This document shows positions 1 to 10,493 of a DNA stretch of 64,000 nt, piece by piece (within the stretch, counting starts at the first letter, position 1; the number at the start of each line of letters is the position of its first letter). A program made the translations under genes and the position numbers. The notes beneath the pieces were generated by a model. It saw only the letters and a program-made list of their open reading frames with translations. It did no database searches and had not been told where the DNA came from. Origin of the DNA: an uncultured Flavobacteriaceae bacterium (GTDB taxonomy: Bacteria; Bacteroidota; Bacteroidia; Flavobacteriales; Flavobacteriaceae); NCBI GenBank assembly GCA_947501845.1, contig CANMXP010000014.1:81556-145555 (forward strand). The letters run 5' to 3'.

Positions 1-1908
1 TTCAATAACAATAGCTGGATCATCACCTTGCAAAAGGGTATTGTAAAAACCAGCAGCCTTGGTCATATTTCTTGGCACTAAAACATGTACGCCTCTTACT
101 AAATTTAAGATACCACCCATTTGAGAGCCAGAATGCCAAATACCTTCAAGTCTATGTCCTCTGGTTCTTATTATCAATGGCGCTTTTTGTTTCCCTTTTG
201 TTCTGTAGTGCAAGGTTGCTAAATCGTCACTGATTATCTGAAGCGCATATAAAATATAGTCTAGATATTGAATCTCAGCAATAGGTCTTAAACCTCTTAA
301 AGACATGCCTATACCTTGTCCAATAATGGTAGCTTCTCGTATACCGGTATCAGCTACACGTAACTCCCCATGCTTTTCTTGTAAGCCTTCTAAACCTTGA
401 TTTACATCGCCAATATTACCTGTATCTTCCCCAAAAACTAGTGCTTCAGGGTGGTTGCTAAAAATAGCATCAAAGTTATCACGTAAAATGATACGGGCAT
501 CAACTTGAGTAGCATCATTATCGTAAGTAGGTTTTACTTCTTTTATAAGAATGTTAGCCCTATCGGTTTCAGAATATAAATGCGAACTAAAGTCAGGTTG
601 TATTTTTTCAAAAATGTTGTTAATCCAATCACTAAGTTGTTGCTTTTCCTTAGAAGATTCACCTATAACATATCTTAAAACTTTTCTCGCTGCAGATAAG
701 ATGTCTTTTCTGGTCGGTTCATCAATATGGGCTAGGTCATCCTTTATCTTAGAAATGAATGCCTTATTAGGACTAGACAAAGCAACTTGTGTTAAAATAG
801 AAACTAACTCTTGTTTCTCTTTTAAGATGGGTTTTAAAAAGGTATTCCAAGCTTTCTTTTTTGCTTCTCTGACATCCCTTTTAATAGTTCTTTCAATATC
901 GGTAAGCGCTTCATTGGTAGCTATGCCACTTTCTATAATCCACTCACGAAATTTTAAGTTACAATCGTGCTGGTTTTCCCATTTTAAGCGCTCTGCTGTT
1001 TTATATCTTTCATGAGATCCAGAAGTTGAATGCCCTTGTGGTTGTGTTAATTCCAATACATGGATTAGTACAGGGACATGTTCTTCTCTGGCTATATTGG
1101 AAGCTTCTTGATAAGTTTCTATAAGATTGGCATAATCCCAACCTTTTACACGTAGTATCTCGTAGCCTTTATATTCGTCATCTCTCTGAAATCCTTTTAA
1201 TATTTCAGATATATTTTCTTTTGTTGTTTGATGTTTGGCGTGTACAGATATGCCATATTCGTCATCCCACACACTTATAACCATGGGTACTTGTAAAACA
1301 CCAGCAGCATTAATAGTTTCAAAAAACAAACCTTCACTTGTACTTGCATTTCCTATAGTGCCCCAAGCGACTTCATTTCCATTAATAGAGAAATTATTCG
1401 CGTTTATGTTATCAACGTTTCTGAAGATTTTTGAAGCTTGGGCTAAACCTAGTAAACGAGGCATCTGTCCTGCGGTAGGAGAAATATCTGCACTTGAGTT
1501 ATATTGCTTGGTAAGATCTTTCCAATTACCGTCTTCGTTTAAACTGTGCGTTACAAAATGTCCTCCCATTTGGCGACCAGCCGACATGGGTTCCATTTCT
1601 AAATTGGTATTAGCATATAGGCCAGCAAAGAACTGTTCAATAGTTAGTTCGCCAATAGCCATCATGAATGTTTGATCTCTATAGTAACCAGATCTCCAAT
1701 CACCTTTTAAAAAAGCTTTTGCCATAGCTAATTGAGGAACTTCCTTACCATCTCCAAAAATTCCAAATTTGGCTTTTCCAGTTAAAACTTCCCGTCTACC
1801 AAGTAAACTACATTCACGACTTTTTATAGCGATTCTGTAGTCATTTAGAACTTCTGCTTTAAAATCATCAAATGATATGTCGGTCTTCAAATTTGGAATG
1901 GTTTGCAT
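1..1908 (-). CDS. 2-oxoacid (branched-chain) dehydrogenase E1, fused alpha/beta subunits (partial, 3' end off window)
   Basis: Thiamine-diphosphate E1 component that decarboxylates a 2-oxo acid, probably branched-chain, and passes the acyl group to lipoyl E2. Translating the minus strand from the ATG at 1908 gives 636 residues with no stop before the window edge. The N-terminal half is E1-alpha-like, with a TPP/Mg motif region around GNASTSEG and then WDDEYGIS. The second half is the E1-beta pyrimidine-binding part (FGEDTGNIGDVNQGL, DTGIREATIIGQGIGMS, RTRGHRLEGIWHSG). Fused E1 proteins of this kind are common in Bacteroidota and run to roughly 800 residues, so I infer that the C-terminal transketolase domain is missing off the left edge. 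The substrate cannot be settled from sequence alone, and pyruvate is less likely. No E2 or E3 gene is visible. Confidence 0.85.
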   Translation of the reverse strand, partial: MQTIPNLKTDISFDDFKAEVLNDYRIAIKSRECSLLGRREVLTGKAKFGIFGDGKEVPQLAMAKAFLKGDWRSGYYRDQTFMMAIGELTIEQFFAGLYANTNLEMEPMSAGRQMGGHFVTHSLNEDGNWKDLTKQYNSSADISPTAGQMPRLLGLAQASKIFRNVDNINANNFSINGNEVAWGTIGNASTSEGLFFETINAAGVLQVPMVISVWDDEYGISVHAKHQTTKENISEILKGFQRDDEYKGYEILRVKGWDYANLIETYQEASNIAREEHVPVLIHVLELTQPQGHSTSGSHERYKTAERLKWENQHDCNLKFREWIIESGIATNEALTDIERTIKRDVREAKKKAWNTFLKPILKEKQELVSILTQVALSSPNKAFISKIKDDLAHIDEPTRKDILSAARKVLRYVIGESSKEKQQLSDWINNIFEKIQPDFSSHLYSETDRANILIKEVKPTYDNDATQVDARIILRDNFDAIFSNHPEALVFGEDTGNIGDVNQGLEGLQEKHGELRVADTGIREATIIGQGIGMSLRGLRPIAEIQYLDYILYALQIISDDLATLHYRTKGKQKAPLIIRTRGHRLEGIWHSGSQMGGILNLVRGVHVLVPRNMTKAAGFYNTLLQGDDPAIVIE

Positions 1909-2071
1909 TTAGCTGTGCTTTTTGCTCGTGCAAAAGTAGTTAAAACATGTCGTTTTTGCAATTTTTTAAAGCCCTAAATGCTTGTTGTATTGTTAAAAAT
2001 ATCTAAAAAAAAGAAATTTTAGTATTAATTATTTAATAAAAACTATATAAAAATGAATATTCAATAAAATA

Positions 2072-4915
2072 TTAGTACCAACGCCTTCTAAATAAGCCTA
2101 AAAGTATTTGTGGGTCTACAGTAAATTTAAATCTGATTTTTTCATCGTAATTTGGTTGCCCTATTTCCCAACCAAGATTAGAATATATGGGGAAATAAAT
2201 TTCGAAATAATCGGTAACCAAATTAACCCTAACGCCAGAATCGTATGCAAAATAAGGGGCATTATGCTTGTTTTTAACTAGACCAATGTCTCCATATGCC
2301 AATACGTATTTCCACAACGTAGTACTTGCATTAAATGTGGTAATCCATTGGTTAGCAAAAGGTGTTTCTAGTTTAGATTTAAATCCACCTTCGGCATCGA
2401 TATATTGTTGACTAAAGATACCAGTAGCTTCAGAACGTCCTAAATAAGGAAGGTCGAATAAGTAATCTGTTGGTCTGTCCAAGGCAAAACTGAAATAGTC
2501 TGAAGTTATGTCCGTTTTATTTTTTAAAAAAGCACCTGCAAATATGCGTAGGTTTAATTGTCTATTGCTTTGAAATAGGCGCCTATATTCATAATTGAAA
2601 GCGATTTTGCTAAACTTTTCTCCAATTTGAAAATCGGTATACCATTTATTAAAGTTTATTAGATTATCATTTGAGTTTCGATAACGGATATTGAAAAGTT
2701 TGTAATTGGGTCTAAAGGTAGGGGAGACATTATTCACATCTTCATCTCTTTGTATGTCAAGATATCTAAACCTTAATGTTTGCCTTTTGTTTGATCGTAA
2801 ATCGCTGTTTCTTCTGAAATACAATGTTACAGAAGGTTTTATTTGTCTAACAAATAAATCTTCAGCGTAAGATGTGTAACTACTAACTATCCCATAGTTA
2901 ATAGCAAATAGGTTGTTATCGAAATAATGTATTTTATATAGAGAAGCTGAACCTGTTAGGGATTTGGACTTAAACCCATATGAGGGTTCAATTTTGTAAT
3001 TAAAAAGCTTTCTTAATACCGTTGTATTATAGGCACGCATACCTAAAGTAAGTCCATCGTAAATATTGTTAAATTCTGCGACGGGCAATAAGAATACTTG
3101 GTTGAAATGAGGGTCTTCTATATCCTTAAAAAGCCTAAATTGTAGTGGTTTGTTATTAAAAAAGAAGCCTTTTAATGATTTCCAGTTATCTCTTAGGTTG
3201 ATTTCGGGAACATACTTTTCGTAGTTTAAGACAAGTTTATTAGCATCATTTCTAGGGATAGTAAGTGTTTTGCTCCCTATTATGTTTTCTATCCATCTTT
3301 TAGAGATAATGCTATCATTATTTAAAGTGTACAAAGAGATTGGCATATTATTATCTCGTTTGTTCTTTATGGTAAGCGTTATGGAATCTTCAGTTTTAGT
3401 TACCTTCTTAATTTTAAAATCTATTTTTTTTCGAGTGGTTAAATAATCTTCAAAAAACCAATCAATATTTTTGTCGGTTTTAGATTTTAAATAGGTTTCA
3501 AAGTCTTTAGTAGAGGTTTGTTTTAGTTTACGTTCCAACAAAAACGATGTGATACTGGTTTCTAATATTTGATCGTTTATAAAATCATCCAAGTATTTAA
3601 GTCCAATACCCGATTTGTATTTATTTGCTATGTTGGTATTAAATTTAAGTAAAGAGTCCTTTTGCATGGTGAGTGGCTGGTCTCTATTTGTTCTAGCTGC
3701 AGACATGGCGGCTAAGGTGTATTTGTCATTAAATTTCATATCTGCAATATGAAAGGATTTAATGCCCCAGAAATTAGCAAGCGCTCCAAGAAATTTCATG
3801 TCAGGATAGTGTTCTTGAACATAATTCATCAAAAAATAAATTTGAATACCATCAAATAGCCATTGTTCTTTTCTTGGATTTATAAGCAGCGTATTTTCTA
3901 AATAATTGTGTAGTGCAATTTTTAATAATTTAAGTTCGTATTGAAAATGATTAGGATATGTTTTTATGAATTTAGGCAAAAAATTCACTCCATAAACAGG
4001 GTCTTTTACATTGTCTATTTCTGTTAGAAGGAGTCTCTTGTGCGGATACTCCCCAAAGTTTTTTAAAATGAATTTTGTTACTTTTTCTGTAATTAAAACT
4101 CTATCTAAGATCTCCAATCCTTCATCGCTTATATTTGAAACGATAGCGAAATCATCAGATTGTATGGTACTAAAATCTGAGCCCTTACTTAAAAATAATT
4201 TATTGTTATTTCTATTTTTTCCACTAAGTTTAACTATTTGTTTGTTAGGTAATTGTGTCTTCTCTGTTAAATCTAATTCTGAAGTTAGTGTATGTGTGTT
4301 TGGGTGCTCGATTTCTAGGGTAACATCTGATTTTGGAATGTATAAATCATCCAGATTTTTATTACTGTAGTATTGCCATGCGCCATTATAAACAGCTGGT
4401 GTAATGTACCAATATCTTAAGTTTAAATTACCCGAATCTGTAATACCATAACTTGTAAATTTAGCATTAGGAATCTGAACGATATATTCTAAATCAATTG
4501 TATAAGAATCGTTTGGTTTTAAAGGGGTGTTTAATTCAACTTTAACAACGTCTATTTGATCCTTTAGTTGCTGAAATACTAAATCGACATTATTTTGTTT
4601 AATGGAAGTGATAGCAGAATAGCCTCGATCCCTATTTTTTGCTAAATGAAAGTCGTTTTTGTATTCATCTGCAATTCGTATAGCTAGCGCTGTTTTTTTT
4701 GTTGAATAACTATTGTTCCAGTCGTTTAAATAAATAGACTGTAATACATCTTGCGTCGTATTTTGATATTGAATGGTTTGCGATATTTTGATCTGTTTGT
4801 TCTCAATATCAAAAACCGCCTTTACATCAATTTTATTTTGACTAAAACTAGTAAAGCATATTAGCGAGCAAATAGTGCAATAAAAAAAATGTAATTTCAA
4901 TTTATTATAAAACAT
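2072..4915 (-). CDS. M1/gluzincin-like peptidase homologue with degenerate zinc site and C-terminal barrel-like region
   Basis: A 947-residue exported protein with an N-terminal hydrophobic signal ending near residue 25 (CFTSFSQ). Residues about 30-500 resemble the beta-saddle plus catalytic domain of M1 aminopeptidases. Where HExxH and the downstream Glu should be, the sequence reads HNYLE (residues 336-340) and WLFDGIQIYF (352-361), so the metal ligands are not conserved. From about residue 580 the chain is rich in aromatic alternating strands and ends in RRRWY, which suggests an outer-membrane barrel or surface domain. It is probably non-catalytic or uses another site, and its function is unknown. 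It stands alone between the E1 gene and the LOG gene. Confidence 0.6.
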   Translation of the reverse strand: MFYNKLKLHFFYCTICSLICFTSFSQNKIDVKAVFDIENKQIKISQTIQYQNTTQDVLQSIYLNDWNNSYSTKKTALAIRIADEYKNDFHLAKNRDRGYSAITSIKQNNVDLVFQQLKDQIDVVKVELNTPLKPNDSYTIDLEYIVQIPNAKFTSYGITDSGNLNLRYWYITPAVYNGAWQYYSNKNLDDLYIPKSDVTLEIEHPNTHTLTSELDLTEKTQLPNKQIVKLSGKNRNNNKLFLSKGSDFSTIQSDDFAIVSNISDEGLEILDRVLITEKVTKFILKNFGEYPHKRLLLTEIDNVKDPVYGVNFLPKFIKTYPNHFQYELKLLKIALHNYLENTLLINPRKEQWLFDGIQIYFLMNYVQEHYPDMKFLGALANFWGIKSFHIADMKFNDKYTLAAMSAARTNRDQPLTMQKDSLLKFNTNIANKYKSGIGLKYLDDFINDQILETSITSFLLERKLKQTSTKDFETYLKSKTDKNIDWFFEDYLTTRKKIDFKIKKVTKTEDSITLTIKNKRDNNMPISLYTLNNDSIISKRWIENIIGSKTLTIPRNDANKLVLNYEKYVPEINLRDNWKSLKGFFFNNKPLQFRLFKDIEDPHFNQVFLLPVAEFNNIYDGLTLGMRAYNTTVLRKLFNYKIEPSYGFKSKSLTGSASLYKIHYFDNNLFAINYGIVSSYTSYAEDLFVRQIKPSVTLYFRRNSDLRSNKRQTLRFRYLDIQRDEDVNNVSPTFRPNYKLFNIRYRNSNDNLINFNKWYTDFQIGEKFSKIAFNYEYRRLFQSNRQLNLRIFAGAFLKNKTDITSDYFSFALDRPTDYLFDLPYLGRSEATGIFSQQYIDAEGGFKSKLETPFANQWITTFNASTTLWKYVLAYGDIGLVKNKHNAPYFAYDSGVRVNLVTDYFEIYFPIYSNLGWEIGQPNYDEKIRFKFTVDPQILLGLFRRRWY

Positions 4916-5026
4916 TTAACGGTTATAATTCATAATAAGGCTTTGCAATATAACAAAATAAGGTGGTTTTAAAATTCACCAATGTCTACAGAACCTAAAT
5001 ACTTAGTCGTAAAAAGTGTGTAATAT

Positions 5027-5722
5027 TTAAAAGTTAGGACTTAAGCCTGACTCTTTATAGAATGAATCGAGAATAGTTATAACTTCATCTTCAGTATCCA
5101 CTAAATGAATTAAATCTAAATCTTTGGGGCTTATATTAGAAAAAGAATCCAATAAGGTATTTTTTACCCAATCTAATAAACCTTCCCAAAAATCTGTACC
5201 TACAAGGATAATGGGGAACTTTCCAATTTTATGTGTTTGAATGAGTGTCATGGCTTCAAACAGTTCATCTAAAGTACCAAAGCCACCAGGCATTACAACA
5301 AAACCCTGTGAGTATTTAACAAACATAACTTTGCGAACGAAGAAATAATCGAAATCTAAGCTTTTGTCTGAATCAATATAAGGATTGTCATGCTGCTCGA
5401 AAGGGAGATCGATATTTAGTCCTACAGAGGTACCGCCACCTAAGTGAGCTCCCTTGTTTCCAGCTTCCATAATTCCAGGACCACCACCAGTAATAACACC
5501 ATAACCAGCTTCTACAATCTTTTTTGCTACTTTTTCTGCTAATAAATAGTATCTGTCTTCTGGTTTTGTCCTAGCCGATCCAAAAATAGACACACAAGGG
5601 CCTATTTTACTCATTTTTTCAAAACCATTAACAAACTCGCCCATTATTTTAAAAATAGCCCAAGAATCGTTTGTTTTTATTTCATTCCATCCTTTATGGT
5701 GTTGTTCTTTTCTCATATGCAA
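5027..5722 (-). CDS. LOG family protein (TIGR00730-type nucleotide 5'-monophosphate phosphoribohydrolase)
   Basis: A 231-residue cytosolic protein of the LOG / so-called lysine decarboxylase family. Characterised members release the base from nucleoside 5'-monophosphates, including cytokinin precursors. The family signature is clear: GGGPGIMEAGNKGA around residues 78-91 and PGGFGTLDE around 144-152, together forming the nucleotide-binding and catalytic site. An SIFGSARTKPED Rossmann-type start precedes them. Length fits the longer bacterial subfamily. Two candidate starts lie two codons apart (MHMRKEQ), and the first is used here. The physiological substrate is unknown. Confidence 0.85.
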   Translation of the reverse strand: MHMRKEQHHKGWNEIKTNDSWAIFKIMGEFVNGFEKMSKIGPCVSIFGSARTKPEDRYYLLAEKVAKKIVEAGYGVITGGGPGIMEAGNKGAHLGGGTSVGLNIDLPFEQHDNPYIDSDKSLDFDYFFVRKVMFVKYSQGFVVMPGGFGTLDELFEAMTLIQTHKIGKFPIILVGTDFWEGLLDWVKNTLLDSFSNISPKDLDLIHLVDTEDEVITILDSFYKESGLSPNF

Positions 5723-5838
5723 AAATTTATGCGTTTATCTTTTTCTTTGTGTATTTATATTTTTACTAAAATCAATTTTTCCAAATTTATCTCTTTTCTA
5801 TGGTTTGTAGGCGGGAAACTGCTAACTATGCTTGTTTA

Positions 5839-8670
5839 CTAATTCAATTCTTTTTTAAGGAATTTGGCAGTATGACTTTTTTTATGCTTGATGATTTCTT
5901 CTGGCGATCCTTCTACAATGATTTGCCCACCACCTTGTCCGCCTTCGTATCCAATATCAATAATATGATCAACGGTTTTTATTACGTCTAAATTGTGTTC
6001 GATGATAAGAACTGTATTTCCTTTGTCTGCTAGCTTGTTAAGCACGATCATAAGTACTCTAATATCTTCAAAATGCAGACCTGTTGTGGGTTCGTCAAGG
6101 ATATAAAAGGTATTTCCTGTATCACGTTTACTTAATTCTGTAGCCAATTTAATGCGCTGTGCTTCACCACCAGAAAGTGTTGTACTTTGTTGGCCTAGAG
6201 TAATATAACCCAGTCCGACATCCTTAATAGTCTTTAGTTTTTTGTGAATTTTGGGAATGTGCTCGAAAAATACAACAGCTTCGTTAATAGTCATGTTTAA
6301 TACATCACTAATTGATTTTCCTTTATAACGAATCTCCAAAGTTTCTCTATTAAAGCGTTTGCCTTGGCAGGTTTCACATTCAACATATACGTCTGGAAGA
6401 AAATTCATTTCAATAACTCGCAATCCGCCACCCTGACAAGTTTCGCAACGCCCCCCTTTAACATTAAAGCTAAAGCGGCCTGCTTTATAACCACGAATCA
6501 TGGCTTCAGGAATTTTGGCATATAAAGCTCTAATTTCACTAAAGGTACCTGTATAGGTAACAGGGTTGCTTCGCGGGGTTCTTCCAATAGGAGATTGGTT
6601 GATATCGATGACTTTATCAATATGTTCTAAGCCCTTAATGCTTTTATAAGGCATCGGTTTTTTTACACCATTAAAATAATGGGCATTTAAAATAGGGTAT
6701 AGGGTCTCGTTGATTAATGTGGATTTCCCACTACCTGAAACACCTGTGACTCCTATCATTTTTCCTAAAGGAAATTTTACCGAAACATTTTTTAAATTAT
6801 TTCCAGTACAGCCCTTAAGTTCAAGAAATTTACCATTACCTTTTCTACGCTTTTTAGGGACTTCAATTTCTTTGGTACCATTTAAATAATCGGCAGTTAA
6901 CGTTTTATGTGTTTTCAGCTCATCAGGATCTCCAATACTAATTATTTCACCACCATGCTTGCCTGCTTTAGGGCCAATATCAATAACGTAATCGGCACGT
7001 TCTATCATGTCTTTGTCATGCTCTACAACGATCACCGAATTTCCAATATCGCGAAGTGATACCAAAGAATTAATGAGTTTTTCGTTGTCACGTTGGTGCA
7101 AACCAATACTGGGTTCGTCTAAAATGTATAATACGCCTACCAATTGAGAACCTATTTGAGTTGCCAAACGAATACGCTGAGCTTCACCTCCTGATAAGGA
7201 TTTGGAACTTCTGTTTAATGATAAATAGTCTAATCCTACATCCAGTAAAAATTGCAATCTAGACTTTATCTCTTTTAAGATTTCTTCAGCAATTTTGATT
7301 TGTTTTTCTGATAAATGCTCATGTAAATTGTTAAACCAAGTTGCTAGCTCAATAACATCTGTATTAGCTAGTTCTGCTATGTTTTTGTTATTTATTTTAA
7401 AATAAAGCGATTCCTTTTTTAATCTGGAACCATGACATTCTGGACATTTAATTTTATCCATATAGTCTTTGGCCCATCGCTTTAATGATGTAGATTCGGC
7501 TGTTTTGTACTGATTTTCAATAAAATTAGCAACTCCTTCAAAATCTATTTTATAATCGCGAGTAACTCCCAGTGTTTTGCTTTCTACAGAGAATTTTTCA
7601 TTCCCGCCATACAAAATCATTTGCTTGGCCTCTTCTGGAATATTTTTGTAAGCATCAGTTAATTTAAAATTAAAGCGTTGCGCAATAGTTTGAAACTGTT
7701 TAAAAATCCAACTGTTTTTTTCTGGGCCATGTGGTGCTAATGCTCCAGATTTTATTGATAGGCTGTCATCTGGAACAATTTTTTTTTCGTTTACTTGATA
7801 TAGTTCACCAATACCGTTACAATTTGAACAAGCACCTTTTGGGGAGTTGAAAGAGAAGTTATTAGGCTCTGGATTTGGATATGAAATTCCAGAAGTCGGA
7901 CACATTAAATTTCTACTAAAGTAGCGTGCTTCGTTGGTGTCCTGATCGATAACCAAAAGTACGTCTTCGCCATGATACATAGCCGTATTGATAGTTTCGG
8001 TAAGGCGTTTATCGTTATCTACAGAGGTATCAATAACCAATCTATCAATAACAATCTCAATATCGTGTGTTTTATAACGGTCTAGTTTCATGCCTTTGGT
8101 AAGGTCTTTTATTTCACCATCTGTTCTTACCTTCACAAAACCTTGTTTTGCGATTTGTTCGAACAGTTCACGATAATGCCCTTTACGAGAACGTATTACT
8201 GGGGCCAGTATGTTAATGCGCTTTCCACTAAAATCATTAATAATGAGCTTCTTAATTTGTTCATCACTGTAGCTCACCATTTTGTCTCCAGTGTTGTAAC
8301 TATAAGCATCACTGGCGCGTGCAAATAATAAACGCATAAAGTCGTAAATCTCGGTGATAGTTCCCACCGTAGAACGTGGCGATTTACTTGTTGTTTTTTG
8401 TTCGATGGCAATAACAGGAGATAATCCGTCAATCTTATCAACATCTGGTCTTTCTAAACCGCCAAGAAATTGTCTTGCATAGGCTGAAAATGTTTCAATA
8501 TACCGACGTTGTCCTTCGGCATAAATAGTATCAAAGGCTAAAGATGATTTCCCACTTCCAGACAATCCTGTTATAACAACAAGTTTTTCTCTGGGGATAG
8601 ATATATCTATGTTTTTCAGATTATGCGCACGGGCACCTTTTACTTCAATAAAATCATCAAATTGACTCAT
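5839..8670 (-). CDS. uvrA: Excinuclease ABC subunit A
   Basis: DNA-damage recognition ATPase of nucleotide excision repair; it loads UvrB at lesions. The protein has two ABC ATPase modules, with Walker A motifs [12 protein letters not shown] and [12 protein letters not shown], signature motifs [13 protein letters not shown] and [13 protein letters not shown], and LDEPSIGLH / [10 protein letters not shown]-loops. Zinc modules are visible (CPTSG with CSNCNG; CPECHG; CETCQG twice). The frame is open 15 codons further upstream, but the ATG at 8670 ([18 protein letters not shown]) matches the usual UvrA N-terminus and gives 943 residues, the normal family length. No uvrB is nearby, and the gene seems to be monocistronic. 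Confidence 0.97.
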   Translation of the reverse strand: MSQFDDFIEVKGARAHNLKNIDISIPREKLVVITGLSGSGKSSLAFDTIYAEGQRRYIETFSAYARQFLGGLERPDVDKIDGLSPVIAIEQKTTSKSPRSTVGTITEIYDFMRLLFARASDAYSYNTGDKMVSYSDEQIKKLIINDFSGKRINILAPVIRSRKGHYRELFEQIAKQGFVKVRTDGEIKDLTKGMKLDRYKTHDIEIVIDRLVIDTSVDNDKRLTETINTAMYHGEDVLLVIDQDTNEARYFSRNLMCPTSGISYPNPEPNNFSFNSPKGACSNCNGIGELYQVNEKKIVPDDSLSIKSGALAPHGPEKNSWIFKQFQTIAQRFNFKLTDAYKNIPEEAKQMILYGGNEKFSVESKTLGVTRDYKIDFEGVANFIENQYKTAESTSLKRWAKDYMDKIKCPECHGSRLKKESLYFKINNKNIAELANTDVIELATWFNNLHEHLSEKQIKIAEEILKEIKSRLQFLLDVGLDYLSLNRSSKSLSGGEAQRIRLATQIGSQLVGVLYILDEPSIGLHQRDNEKLINSLVSLRDIGNSVIVVEHDKDMIERADYVIDIGPKAGKHGGEIISIGDPDELKTHKTLTADYLNGTKEIEVPKKRRKGNGKFLELKGCTGNNLKNVSVKFPLGKMIGVTGVSGSGKSTLINETLYPILNAHYFNGVKKPMPYKSIKGLEHIDKVIDINQSPIGRTPRSNPVTYTGTFSEIRALYAKIPEAMIRGYKAGRFSFNVKGGRCETCQGGGLRVIEMNFLPDVYVECETCQGKRFNRETLEIRYKGKSISDVLNMTINEAVVFFEHIPKIHKKLKTIKDVGLGYITLGQQSTTLSGGEAQRIKLATELSKRDTGNTFYILDEPTTGLHFEDIRVLMIVLNKLADKGNTVLIIEHNLDVIKTVDHIIDIGYEGGQGGGQIIVEGSPEEIIKHKKSHTAKFLKKELN

Positions 8671-8883
8671 AAAATTGCAAAATTGCGAAGTTACGATTTT
8701 AGTTGTTAAGTTCATGTGAAGTTTTATTGCATTTCTAAGTAGGTGGAAATCTCATAGTTTTAAAACTTGATCTAATATTTGGAAAAATTGTATTTCAATT
8801 TTATATATTTATTTTTGATGAGATTTTTGTTTAACCATAAGTAGATTTGCGCTTTCGCGGAAATAAAAAAATACAATAAATAG

Positions 8884-9408
8884 ATGAAATTATTAGGAAT
8901 AGGCTCAAGAATTAATCATTCGGAATACGGAAAAGGTGTAGTAACTAATGTGACGACCCAGCATTATTGGGTAACTTTTATTGAAGGCGGATTAGAAACC
9001 ATAGATTTAGATAGTGATTTTGATATTATTGAAGCTGCAGATGGTGATGTAGATACCGTTAGTTTTTTTGATGTTGAAAGTAGTTTGGTAAATATTTTAA
9101 AAAAATGGAGCGATGCCAGTGAAGTTGTGCCCATCTCAGATAAATATAAAGGAGGCAAGTTAATTTTAGAGCCAGCTGATACCAGTTTAAAATCTTATGA
9201 ATTACCCATAGACACTTTTTTTCATAAAATAACGATGGTTAGAGATCGATTACGTGTTATGGAGCAGCGTATAAACTCCAGCAACCTTGAAGAACAAGGT
9301 AAAATAGATTTACAGCAGTATATAACCAGAATTTACGGTAGTCTGACTAGTTTTAATGAATTGTTTAAGTCTAAAAGTCATAATTTTGTAGGGCAGAAAA
9401 GTAAGTAA
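8884..9408 (+). CDS. Conserved hypothetical protein with Tudor-like N-terminal domain
   Basis: A 174-residue cytosolic protein, not recognised as a named family. The first about 45 residues (GIGSRINHSEYGKGVVTNV, then an acidic stretch) have the pattern G-x-R-V-x-H-x-x-Y-G-x-G-x-V seen in small Tudor/SH3-like domains, such as the C-terminal domain of UvrD/PcrA helicases. The C-terminal half is a predicted helical region (RDRLRVMEQRINSS). It diverges from uvrA. A role in DNA or RNA-polymerase binding is inference from the Tudor-like pattern only. Confidence 0.65.
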   Translation: MKLLGIGSRINHSEYGKGVVTNVTTQHYWVTFIEGGLETIDLDSDFDIIEAADGDVDTVSFFDVESSLVNILKKWSDASEVVPISDKYKGGKLILEPADTSLKSYELPIDTFFHKITMVRDRLRVMEQRINSSNLEEQGKIDLQQYITRIYGSLTSFNELFKSKSHNFVGQKSK

Positions 9409-9495
9409 GAAAGTTTGTTTTTGTTTAGTGCCTTTGCTTGTTTTTGAATAATGAAGATTGATTAGACGCATTTCAAAAACAAGTGATAATAAAAT

Positions 9496-9530
9496 CAAAA
9501 CAGCAATCAATTTGATTGCTGTTTTGTTTA
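9496..9530. terminator. Bidirectional hairpin terminator
   Basis: A perfect 15-bp inverted repeat (arms 9496-9510 and 9512-9526, left arm CAAAACAGCAATCAA). It is A-rich on its left side and T-rich on its right. It lies between the convergent genes ending at 9408 and 9695, so it can end both transcripts. Confidence 0.7.
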
Positions 9531-9694
9531 TTTCTGGTATCATATAGTTAGAAAAAAAATTCACGTAATAACTTCTTGGCCTCTTAGATGTAGACAAAAA
9601 ATTTAAAACTGATCTTAAATTTTTAAAGATTTCACCTTTATCAAATTATTGCCTACTAATTCAAACAGTTTCATAAATTAAATATGATAAGTTG

Positions 9695-10420
9695 CTAATC
9701 GTTAGTTCCTTTAATATGTGTTATTTCTAATCCTAAAACAAGTAGTTTGTGAAATGTTGGTAATTGTGCGCCACTTTTAGTAGTTATCCAATCGCTCCAT
9801 GAAGCTTCTAAACCATCTATAGGGAGTATCGATGTCCACATCTTAAAGCTTGTTGGTTTGCCAGTACTATCTAGTAGCCATAAATAAGAATCTCCTGGTG
9901 TGGAACCTCCCGAAGTATATGTAACCAAAAGCGCTTCATCACCGTTTTTAAGTTTTACGAGCCTGCGCTCTGTGCCATCATCAAAGATTGTATAGGGAGC
10001 AACCACCCAAAATGAATCGTTATTAAAATAATTTAAAGCCTTTGCTATTAAGTCTTCAGAAATATCACTTTCAACTTTAAAACTGTGTATATAAGCTTTG
10101 CTTTTAGAATGGTCATTTAAATCTAAATTTACTTTGAATTCTTTCCAGTAAACTTCACAAGTGTTTTTTACTTTATCCCATTCATAGTGACGTCTTTTTT
10201 TGAAGGTCCATTCAATATAGTCGGTATTTTTAAAAGCATCATAGTCTAAAGCATCGAGCATATTATAAGCCAGAGCATCGGCTTCATCTCCTTGAACGCC
10301 TTCAGGTAAATCTTCATCGTATTTAAAGAATAAAAAACCAAAAAACAAAAAGCTGGGTAGGGTAAGAAATATAATTATTCCAGTTATTATTTTAAATATT
10401 TTTTTTGATTTTTTCGTCAT
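9695..10420 (-). CDS. Hypothetical membrane-anchored protein
   Basis: A 241-residue protein with one N-terminal transmembrane segment (IFKIITGIIIFLTLPSFLFF, residues about 8-27) preceded by a Lys-rich cytosolic tip. The remainder should therefore face the periplasm. The soluble part is acidic and aromatic-rich with no motif I can assign. No close partner is evident: the gap to the gamma-glutamyltransferase gene upstream is 73 bp, so the two may be co-transcribed. Confidence 0.6.
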   Translation of the reverse strand: MTKKSKKIFKIITGIIIFLTLPSFLFFGFLFFKYDEDLPEGVQGDEADALAYNMLDALDYDAFKNTDYIEWTFKKRRHYEWDKVKNTCEVYWKEFKVNLDLNDHSKSKAYIHSFKVESDISEDLIAKALNYFNNDSFWVVAPYTIFDDGTERRLVKLKNGDEALLVTYTSGGSTPGDSYLWLLDSTGKPTSFKMWTSILPIDGLEASWSDWITTKSGAQLPTFHKLLVLGLEITHIKGTND

Positions 10421-10493
10421 AAAACCTTCGTGTAGTTTTTTGTAACTAGAGCTCTAAATTATTAAATACTATTGTTTTAGTGAAGATAAAACT

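Noticed and set aside
9310..9597. Minus-strand open frame overlapping the end of the Tudor-like gene
   Set aside because: It crosses the bidirectional terminator, is antisense to a coding gene and has no recognisable protein pattern.
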